DNA from: Nipponacmea schrenckii
Lineage: Eukaryota; Mollusca; Gastropoda; Lottiidae
DNA length: 64,000 bases
Direction of reading: 5' to 3'
Assembly: GCA_030562195.1 (NCBI GenBank)
Contig: CM060200.1
Coordinates: 14,322,001-14,386,000 of the forward strand
The first letter of the stretch is position 1. Each line of letters begins with the position of its first letter. Below are positions 50,001 to 62,000 of this stretch, piece after piece. A program made the position numbers and the translations under genes. A model generated the notes under the pieces. The model did not search any database. It was not told the origin of the DNA and saw nothing but the letters and a program-made list of their open reading frames with translations.

Positions 50001-53000
50001 TGATCTGCGCGTATATAGTCTGTCCATTTGTTAAAGTCTATCATGATGTTTGTGGACACAAGGAATCTGGCTTCTTGATTTTCAAACAAACTTGGTGTAA
50101 ATGCAAGCTTTTGTTATCACCCAAAGAAGAACCATATTGAAATTAAGAAAAAACTGAAATTGAAGAATGTCTTCGATGAGTTACTTTCCTTGTCCTTAAT
50201 TTACTTTTATACTTTATTATAATATATTTAATTTATGTTCAAAAACTCCTTGTGTTTATAAATGAAGGGTTGATTGTATCTTCACCAGGAATACAATTTA
50301 TCACAGGATTACTTCAGTTTGATATTGATAAATAAAATATACTCTTTTGCAAAAAAAATAAGAACTATGGCCAACTGAAAGTAAACAAAATTGCATGACT
50401 TATTCAAGGATTGTAGAAAAATTTATCATGTAGAATGTAGATACTGAGAAATTTGTGACTTTGATTAAAGTCTTAATTATAAGTCACATAGTTAAAATGA
50501 ATCAAACCAAGATGTATACAAAATACAATCAAATTAACAACTTCATCAACTTCAAACAGATGGGCATTAAGTTGATATGACATCAGCATTCTGGAACATT
50601 TCTTTAAATGGCAACAATCGATCTTTTAAGCATTGACTTTAACATGAAAATAAATATTCTTCAACAGTACAAGAACTGTCAAAAAAAAGGAATATCTGCA
50701 ACTATATACACTCCAACATGACTATGTCTCAATGTACCGGTAACTTCCCAGTGTTGACAATTATCCATACACCTAGAAAAAGGAGGCTCAAATTTCAATG
50801 GTAAGCTTTACTAATAAGCTTAGTTAAACAATTCCTCATCTGAAAATAAATAAATGAATTATCAATGGGGTGATAAACAATATATCACCTAACAGCGATT
50901 TATTTTAAAGAAGTACATTTATCATCAGGAAATTTGTTGAAAGGTATCACTAGCTTCTTGAATGTGCATGTCTTCTTTTTCATCATATTTTGAAAGGTTT
51001 AAATTTATACAAAGCTGCTGTGTGGAAATCCTGCTGTTTGACGTATCTCAAAAATGCCTGGGGAGGGGGCCAAAATTAGAAGAGGCCTCTCCAAAGCCCT
51101 TTCAAACCAACAGATGTCACATGGCGAGAGATGAATTTTGAGCATTAAGAGCGCCTAATTTTCACTTGAAAGAAAGATCTTTCACAGGGCCATGGCCTAA
51201 ATATGTTACTAACCATGGTATGTTCATTTGTAATTATAAAACTCAGAATACATGTACATACAATTGTGCGACATTTGTTATAAGCTTAGTCTGATATTTC
51301 TTTGTAGAGTGGTTCAATGATGGGAGATAATGAAGATGGATATAGAGATAAATATTCCTGGTCACATCATGCAAATGGAGGGTAAATTTGATATATTATT
51401 TTAATTTGATTTCACAACTATAAAATTTTTGCTTTGCATGTTAAAATGCTTCAATTCTGTAACTACTGCTAGTTTGCAAGTAGCAAGTAGTCACATCATG
51501 CAAATGGAGGGTAAATTTGATATATTATTTTAATATGATTTCACAACCATAAAATTTTTGCTTTGCATGTTAAAATGCTTCAATTCTTTAACTACTGCTA
51601 TTTTGCAAGTAGGCCTACTGTTACAATACTATGCAAATCTTGATTGCATATCAAAAAATTTATTAAAATGGCATATGGATTACAATCATGTTGTTATTGT
51701 GTCAGGACATGTGTTTGATAATTAGCTTGTAAATATTAAAGAATACATGAAATTATTCTTTATAACCAAAACAAGAACCTTATTCTATTACAAGATATAT
51801 CAAAACAAAAATTATTATTGTCTTGCTTGTTATGTGACCAATTTAAAGTCAAACACAGTTATTTCTCCTCATCTGGGTGACATCAAAACATAAACAAAAC
51901 TGTTTGTATTTAGGGAAACTTGTTTTGAGGATCATCCTTTCATCCATGTTTTCAAAATACATGAATTTATTACACACTTTGAAAAACAATCATTTTTGTA
52001 TACATGTAGGCTTCAAATTATTTTATTTATTTGCATAGCAGTTTATTACTCTTTTGGATGAAATTGGATAGCAATTTAGAATTTTGTTGTCTCTGAGATG
52101 ATAAAATGTACAGCAGTCTTTGTTAAGTCCTGCATTTACACACCTCGTCCGGGCGAAGAATAACAAGTGGACAAAACAGACGGGCAGGTCATTCAAACAG
52201 TCCGTATTGAAGGGCAGTGTTAGACCTAACTGTAGTGGTTTAGTACAAAGCCAATAGCTAATAAAAACAATCAAAACCAAACTAATAAAATACAACGAAA
52301 GGTAGGTCTATATTATAATTAGACTGGACTGGTTGTGTTTTGTGTTTTGACAGTACCCAGATGAGCAAATATATCTGTGTTTCACCATATATTATACATA
52401 TTTTTTCTGTAGAAATTTTATGTGTGCAGATAGTCATATGTCTATCTTTGATTCTGTTTGCAGACCACCAGAACACAATCCCTTTTACACGAGTATAGAC
52501 AGTATGCCTGAGGTCAAGCTGCGGCGGAAATCTATTCCACTAGTTAGTGAATTGGTGAGTTTCTCTTCTTAGGTATCAATATAGGTATCACTTTATGAAA
52601 TGATTTATCAAGTCTTTTTATAAGGATTTCTCATTTAAGCAAAAGCCAATAAAAGTTTGACATCATGAACATTATCACACACAGAGTTTTACTGCTTAAC
52701 AAGCATGATTAGACTGAATCAAGTTGGACAGACAACATTTTAACCAAACATCTTTATTTCTAATTTGAAGCAAGTTTGCCATGTGAAAATTAGAATGTAT
52801 ACATGTTGCCTCATCTTTTCTGTTTTAGAGCTATCTTTATGTCTACTGTGAAAATCAGTGCAAATTTATTTCATATTTAATAAGGTATGAGTGTGGCCAT
52901 TTATATAATAAGGGAGAAAATGCTTCTTTGGCCACAATACTAAAACACTTTTTTCCAACTTCATGGACTGCTATGAGGATTATTTCAGGAAGAGGAGTAC

Positions 53001-56000
53001 AACCTCTTAAAATAAGAATAAAAATTTATCAATTGATTTATCTAATCTAGTCTAATCATTCCAAAAAACTTGATTATTGATCTACGATTTTTCAGTGCAG
53101 AATGTCCTTGACGTCAGCTATCCACAAGTATGCTTATATTGGCTGACAAATTTATACTTTCCGCTTTATAGCCATCTGGAAATTTTTGAAAACCTTTGAA
53201 TGCTGTCCAATTTTCTGTCTTATTCTCTAACACTGAGAGTTTATTTTTTCAAATAATCAATGACACGATACTCTTTTAACAATATACGACAATATTTCAT
53301 TGGGTTTTTTTTTCGACTAATTTAATATGTAATTATTCCACATATATGGACATAATCAGAATGTACTTGATTTTCTCTTTACAACAATATGAGGTGACAT
53401 AGATGGTTTAGTACAAAATTTTAAATTGTTAAATTCGGCAAAATTAAAGAATAATTGGAATATTTCTAGTAAATGGAAATAATAATGAGATTTTAGTTAA
53501 GTTTTAATAAGGTAAAGGTAATACTTGTATTAAGAAACATTGCCTTTAATTTAATAAGTTTGGGCTTGTAGTTGCGATAGAGGCTTCTTGTTTTTAATAC
53601 ACTGAACATGGTTCATAACGCAAATTACTAAACACCCAATTAGGAGGGAGATAATAGACTAAAAACTGACCTTTTTTTAAATTAAATTTCATCTGAAAGT
53701 AAATAGCTTGAACAATTCCCATTTTGATTGGAGAAAAAGATGTCACTAAAAGACTATTTTATCATTTCTGCCAGTGGGTGTTTGTGCCTGGCAAGCAATC
53801 TTTAATATTTGAGTAGGTAATCTACCTAATTCTGCTTTAACCTGAATATGTTAAATTTTAGAAACACACTAAAGTTAGTATGTGTTTCCTATTATTTTAC
53901 CTTTTTACCTATTTTAAAATTCTGACAATGAGCTAAGATATTATGGCATAGTCTTTTTTGTAACATTAAAACAGCTATTTGAATATCAGTATTAACCTTC
54001 TTCTTGCTTTATCACATTGCAGGTGTTGAAGGTAAAACTTAAGCAATTTTCACTCAATTTTTAGTTTTGTAGAAAATGTTGTGTTTGGTTTTATTTGTAG
54101 CACATAAGTTGTATATATGTATATAATGCTGAGAAAAAAAAACAGCATCTTATTATAAATATTATAATTGTTATTATATATCAATACGAACAATAGGCAG
54201 GTGTTTCACTGTGTGGAATATTTTCAGTTGTAATATATTGCTCTTCTAAGGGCCGTATGCGGTGCTGGTACTTAACATTGACTAAAGTTAGATTTTATGT
54301 ATGCACCACTTGATCTTTATGAAAGTCATGCTACCTTTGACTTTCAAATGTATAAAAGGAAAGTCATTTATCCTAAATTTTTTAAGTAAGATGTTAGCCA
54401 AACTTCAACTTAAGCCAAGGTAAAAGCGCTGCATACGACTCTAGGCTTTGACTCTTTTGTAAGTGTTTGTAAAAATGATTCATTTAAAACTGTAACTAAT
54501 TGTTAACTCAATAGCAATACAAATATTACTTTGATTGTTAAAGATATGTATTGATTGCTCACAAATTTAAATATATTTATTTTACTCACTTAATATTGAT
54601 AAAATCAATTGATTGATTGAAATTTAAACTTTGAGAGCAGTGTTATTTTGATGATTTGATGTATCTGTATTGAGTACATTAATTTTTTTAAATTTTGAGG
54701 AAAAATCAGTAATGGAAATTTGTTTGTAAATTGTTGATTTATAAATACATTCAAGGTTTTTGAAAAACACATTCTCTTAGTTCTCTTAGATGAGAAAATT
54801 TGTATTTTAGTTGCACAAAACACTGATATCATTTCTGACCACTGACCACTTTCAGATATGCCTTTAAAAAAGTGAAAACGATAATCAGGTAGAATCTCTT
54901 CATGCAACTATTATATTTTATTCTGCATATTCTTGTACAAATCTGTCATATGTGTACTTGATACTTTAGACAAAACAAAAAAAAAAAAGAGTTTAGGATA
55001 CAAAAAAATTGAAAATTAGATATCAAGAGCAATAAGTAACTGGTAGGTATGCTCAAAAATTTACACCTGAATTTATTTATCTGATTATAAACTTTTTTTT
55101 ATTATTATTTGAAAGAGAAGAATTCTCATTGCAATTACAAAAACATTGCTTTTGTGTGGTTATATTTGAAATTCTACTATAACTTTTTGAAGAAAGACAA
55201 ATTTTCAAATTTCTCAAAATTTTGTATATTAAACATAGTTGTTGTGAAACTTTTATGTTGTATAGTGCCTTGTTTGCATGACATGTAACTGTCTTTTTAA
55301 CTTGTAATTGACCAAAATGTGTAAGTTTTTCCACATCATGGGTGATGTAATATTCTACATGCAAAATAAATATAAACTCTTATATCATATTTACTGTTAG
55401 CAATCTTACAAATATATTTTCTCTATACTTAATTTAATTTATTGATATTTTTGAACTTCTATATTTATAGAAATGTATTGTATTTCAGAGCATGGCTGCC
55501 AAACGAAATGCTGGAGTGCCATCTGCCATGGTTGCAAGACAGTCTTTAAATGATGAAGAGCTAGTAAGTTGGTCATTTTCCAAACTGCCTTAAACTTTCC
55601 ATGAAATAAATATGTAGAAGCACATGGACAGTTATAAACACTATTGAGGATTTGGGACCTGTAATATAAGACACAGATTTTGAAAATTTTAACATTACCT
55701 TTTCCTTGGCTGGCCTCAAATTATATATCTGATTTGGTTAAAGGGAATGTTCAATTATATTTGCAAGACTTAGTGATATTCAGGACTGAAATTGAAATAG
55801 GATTCCTATCTATACAACAGTGTATTTGGTTGCTGATATTAGAATTGCATGTCTCAAATACCAAGAACTATTTGTATTTAGAACTATTTTGTAACGCTTT
55901 TTTTTTTTCAGAAAATGCATGTATATAAGAAAACTTTACAAGCATTAATCTATCCAATATCGAGTACCAGACCACATAATTTTGTTGTTTGGTCTGCCAC

Positions 56001-59000
56001 ATCACCAACCTATTGTTTTGAATGTGAAGGTTTGTTATGGGGTCTGGCTAGACAGGGTGTCAGGTGTGTAGAATGTGGAGTTAAATGTCATGAGAAGTGT
56101 AAAGATTTGCTCAATGCTGACTGCTTACAAAGTAAGTTATGGTATATACCATGTATGATATGTTTTGTGATTAAAGTATGTCTGTTAAATTATCTATGTA
56201 AAACAAATAAAAGAGATATAATTAAAACTAGACCTGCGCAGCATCTTACTTATTTTACATTTCCTCAAAATGTGTTTTTTTCCCATGGTGTAACCGAAAG
56301 TACTCCGTTTGTGGAAGATTTTGAAAAATTGTCATTTGTAAAAAAAAACCATTAAATTAAATTTTTGATGATCAGATTGTTATGTTATTGTGATGTGATG
56401 TATGACAATAACTTCAGAAAGTTTAAGTTCCAATTATGTTAATTATTACACACATTGGTACATAGTTTACAGTTGGATAGTAGTGTAGCATAGTGTGGTC
56501 AATGTCACTTCTAAAAGATCTGGTTGGGAAAAAAATAAATCAACAGCCCTGTTGTGAACTATGTTCTTTTGTGTAATTAAATGTAAGAATAATAAGTATT
56601 TTGGTCTGGGTGTGTTTCCTGTGCTACTTCTCCCTTCTTGACTGAGCCACTACACAAGAGTTAGATTAAAGACATGAGCACAGGTTCTCTGATCTAATAG
56701 CTGGCTTTGAATAATTGGCTTTGTGTGCATATCATTCGTTTACTAAATTTCTAATTGGTGTTATATTCTATTTTTTTGATTAGGAGCAGCTGAAAAGTCT
56801 TCTAAACATGGAGAGGGTGATAAAACACATACAATTATTATGGACATGAAGGAGAGAATGAAAATTAGAGAGAAAAATAAACCAGAAATATTTGAATTAA
56901 TCAGGTAGAATTTGTTTTGTATTTTCTACTTCATGAAATCATCAAATTAAAGAGGGATATACACATCTTAATTAAAACTGTATATATCTTAAACTGTTAT
57001 CTTTATCCCTTTTCAGCTTGAATGGCAAAAATTGTAATTTTTGTTTCAAAGAGGATAAGGGGTTGGGGGGGGGGGGGGTTGTCAGTTAACATAATATGAA
57101 TAAAACTCTTCAGATACTACCAATATTGAACTCAAAGGACCTCGCTTATTTCATTTTTCTTGAAAAATGGATGATCATGTGAATTCTTGGCAAGGGCCTT
57201 GAATATTTAATAAATGTCAACTCTTGAAATTCAAATAGTTAGTAGCCATTTGAGTGATTTTTAAAGAAGTGGTGCTTTGAAAATATGACCAGATTTTAGT
57301 ATTTGACAATGGAGATCAGTTAATTAGTCATCAATAGCTTATTTTGGGCATAGACAAATGTGTTGATATTAAATTATGTATTAAATTATAGTATATTGAA
57401 GCAAATATTGCAACAGTCATGTGGAATATCCACAATATAATACATTAAAAAAGGAGCTGAAATGAATAAATATTCATCTCTTACTAAAAAAAATTTCATT
57501 CCATTAGGCAAGTGTTTAGTGTGGATAGGAAATCCCATTCAGGCCACATGAAGGCAGTTAAACAAAGTGTACTGGATGGCACATCTAAGTGGTCAGCTAA
57601 AATTGCCATAACTGGTGAGTGTAGGAAAAGCCAGCCAATCCTTTTTTAGCACAAGTTTGTATTATCCAGCATGATTACTGTTTGGATATTTCCATTTTAT
57701 GTATTTTTCGATCATTAACACAGTAGATTATTTTTAATGCATTTTATGATTTTATATTTGTGTTTTTTTACATCTATTTATTTCTATAAAGTAAATTTTC
57801 TCTTGTTGCATGAATTTTACAGATTTTTTGACTTTAGATTTGACTTTTGATAGAGGTTAAAGAGTCAGGTTCGCCATTAGTTTGACCAATTATACCTGAG
57901 TGTGAGAAACAGGACATTGTTCAGCTATGATGTTATAAGTAATATTGTTCACCATCGAATTTGAGCTCTCTAAACTTTGTATGTCAGTGTTTGAAACTTT
58001 ACATGATGGGTCCTCATTTCTTTATACTGTACGATATATAGAAATAGAAGGTCAAATTCCTAGGTTTAGGTAAATTTGAAGAATTATGCAATTTTTGTGC
58101 CTTTCTAGTACTTTTGTATTTCTTAGTATTAAATATATATATTCGAGACCCAAATCAACCCCCAAAAAATGGCGAACCATGCCCTTTGAATTGAATATTT
58201 TTTGGATTGAGTCGCATGTTTTTTGAAAAAACAAAAGTATAGGAAGGAAATGGACAAAATTTTTCAATTTATATGAAGATTATTCAATACAGAATCCATC
58301 CATGGAAGACAAAAATGTTTAAAATAATTCATTCTTGATTGAGTTTGATTAATTGATAAAGTGAAAATTCAAATATAGCAGTAGAAAATTTGGTTTTTCC
58401 ATAAATTCTCTACTTAGCATTCTTGTTTGTAATCATAGCAGCATTTTTTCTGTTTTCCTGTTTTTTAAACTTTTATGTTGTATAGTGTTGTAGTATAGAT
58501 ATTTTATTTCAGAAAAATGTTTGAAATTGATCCTACATTGCATGCTGGTCATATGAAAGCTGCCATGCAAATTGTCTCTGATGGAACATCTAAATGGTCG
58601 GCTAAAGTAGCCATAACAGGTATATTCCTGATGTTATTTGGGCTATGGTGTTTTAACTAATTCTAAAGTATTTATAACTAGACCTTCTACCTGACATGAC
58701 TTAATGTGAGAGATTTTATTGAAATTTTGTTGAGCACTGTTATTCATATTTTGGGTGTAAAAACATGCTAGATCAGTATGTCATTGAGAAATTTTACAAA
58801 GGTTTGCATAAAAATAACTTTAGCTACCCATTTTTACAAGCAGTCTGGAATTTGAAATTGTGAAAATGTTAAAGATAGAGCTAAATTTATGTTTTAGGTC
58901 TTTTATCTATGTTGATGCAAGTCTAAAACTGATTATTGCCAGAAGATAAAATATATCAGTTATTATCAAATTGTGAAATATGTACATGTAATTACTGAAC

Positions 59001-62000
59001 ATTATTGGCATACTCAGAGAATAGTTCATTTCCAAGAAAAGGGTCATGAATGTTGATGTTTTTTTATAATTTTACTTAAAACTAAAGACAAATTTCCAGA
59101 TGAATGTGTTTCTATGGTCAAGGGTTACATTAAGAAATATTTCTTGTATATTTGTATGAGAATTACTATAATGGGAGTTACGTATAAGGTTCTAAAATTA
59201 TACACAATATTATCTGTAAGAAGCCTGATTTACATTTGTGTTAAATTTATTTTGTAGGGATTTTATCATAAGACGATTCTAATCAATTAACATAATTATA
59301 AAACTGAATTTCATGAAAATTAGTTTAAGAGATCTATCAACTTTTGAGCTATTTTCATCTGTTGCATTAAATTTCGAAAAATGTTTTATTGCTGAAAGCA
59401 AAGTCCCAGTTTGTTTTTGAAATGCCTTTTTGAAAACTGTTTTTTGCAAATGTTGCACTGTGGCACTTCTGGTTTTGCAAAAATGTTCCAAAATGTTTCT
59501 AATTTTTTAATGCTTTTTCCAATTGAGTTCCAAAGAGGGACTATAAATCGAAAAAAAATGGTATTGTCAAATATTTTGCGCCACTTCCAGTTTATTTGTA
59601 AAAAGGGTGAAAACTTCAGATCTCCTTTTTCCATTCTACTTCCGGTCGTATTGTCATAGGTTAATGAAACTTGTGCTCAACAATATAAAAAAAAAAATCC
59701 AGACCAAAAGTGATACTTTGGCCGCCATATTGAAAATTTACATTTTTGTAAAACTAAAAATGGGGCCTCATGGGGCATAATGTTTGCTTATTTTATAAGT
59801 TTGTTCCATTATGCAAAAAACTCTTGAAGGCAATTTTTGAATATCGATTATGCTTTTTTGCAACATCCGGTTGAATTTTTTCCAAGATTGGATCTTGCAC
59901 ACAGATGGCTCATTGCTTTGGCCAGTTTATCCCAGAAAATCAGATGTTTCCGTTTGTTTGTTGCAATTTGTGACATTAGCAAAGTCTCACTTTGTGCCAC
60001 AATTGGCTCTAGTTTTTTTTAAATTAAATTGATAAGTTGTCTTTTACTGGCTGACCATGTTTCATTGAAATGGAATGAAAAAAATACAGAAAGTACAAAA
60101 GCTCTCTGCAACAATTTAGAATTTCTGAAACAGCTGTCTGGAGTTCTTTCAAGATCAGTCTTGAAAAAAAGATTTTTTAGGAATAAATATCAGATTCAAG
60201 AACATTGTTCCAAACACCTTCTTATTAGAATTACTATATTTCATACTGGTGTATCTCTCTTTATCTTCGTTTGAATTGAATGGGACATTATATCATTATA
60301 CCATGGTCAGAGACATACAAATAATAAGCAAAAATTCACTGCTTGTCAGAAGATCCAGGGTTCAAGACTGGGAAATGTAGTGTGTCAAACTCCTTTCATT
60401 TAAGGGATGTGATTTAGATAATTATGATAGCATCACTTTATAATGGTTGTTTTTTGGTGGAGAGCTTGCTTGCTTTCTATGTGGTAGTATTAATATTTGG
60501 TACTGTGTTGGTTTATCATTTGCGATATGATAAAGAACCTTGGGGTTAATGCCTTGTGTAAAGGTTCAACTACCAAATCTTGAATTAAGAAAACTTTTCA
60601 GCCTCCTCACTATTTGGATGACTGCTGTACCTGATAATACAAATTATTGTCTCAAGAAAAAATCTCTGAAAAAAAAATGTGAATAGGAGGGGAATAAGTG
60701 TTTTGATGAGGCACTGGTCGGCTTGCAGTTCTATGAATTTAATTAGGAATTTAAGTAGGATCTGACTTCTCCAAAGTGTAGGCCAACATACCATTGATGT
60801 GGTGGTGAATAGTATTTATTGTGTATCCTGTGTTCTGTGGTGTATATTCATGTATTTGTTTTGTTATTGTAATTCTTTTATATTCTTTGATTTTTTTAAA
60901 CTTATATATTAACATGAAATGTTCATTTCTATTTACTTATGCACTAATGTAGTCATTAACTTCCTTCACTTCCTTCAAATTTTAAAGGCATACATGATAA
61001 GAAGCTTATAGCATATACTTTTTCAAATCAACTGTACAAAAATTCTTGAGGATATGGTTTAAGGTTGTATGATATGTTTGAACAATGATATGAGAATTAC
61101 TTTATACAAGATGTAAGTATATTAACCTTGCTGTATATGTGTAATATTTACTGATATTTGACTTCTATTGGTTTTAGTGATATCTGCTCAAGGTTTAATA
61201 GGAAAAGATAAAACCGGTACTAGTGATCCATATGTTACTGTTCAAGTTGGAAAAGTCAAGAAAAGAACGAAAACAGTACCACAAGATCTAAATCCAGTTT
61301 GGACAGAAAAATTTTATTTGTAAGTAGACATGAATCAACCAATCTATTCACTGTGTTTTTAGATTTTAAGGCATTTATTGTGATTTGAAGACGTTGTTGA
61401 AATATTATAGCCATTTCAAAACTTTAACTTATTAAGTCTAGGTAGAGATCCAAAATAGGTGATTCCTAAGCTTCATATAGCAATTGTTTTGAATTTAAGG
61501 ATTGAATTAAGAATAAATTACCTGAATGCTGTAAGCTATGAACATATTATGTAAGATGAATGACAAAATATTTATAGTTTTTCCCTCAAACTGATTTCAG
61601 ACTATAAAATATATTTAGGTTTGTTTTTTCATAATGAAAATTAAAATGTTGTGTATTTCAGTGAGTGCCATAATTCTTCAGATAGAATTAAAGTACGAGT
61701 GTGGTATGTATATTAAAGTTTCAAGGAATTAAACTTCTTTTTGGTAGTGTAGATAGGTTTTCAACTTTAGTGTAGTGCAGAAATAATTACTGTAGCTCGA
61801 AGGGAATACGAAATCATTAAATGAAAATTTTCGGACATGAGTCTAATACAAAGATGATAAACAGCATCTGACAGACATTTAAAGTTATATTTTTGCAATT
61901 AACAAATCTTATTATTTTGCAGGGATGAAGATAATGATTTGAAATCGAAATTACGCCAGAAATTGACAAGGGAATCCGATGATTTTCTAGGTCAAACTAT

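Noticed and set aside
51491..51510. Extra 20-nt UNC13 exon in the duplicated segment
   Set aside because: No polypyrimidine tract precedes it, and 20 nt would shift the frame.
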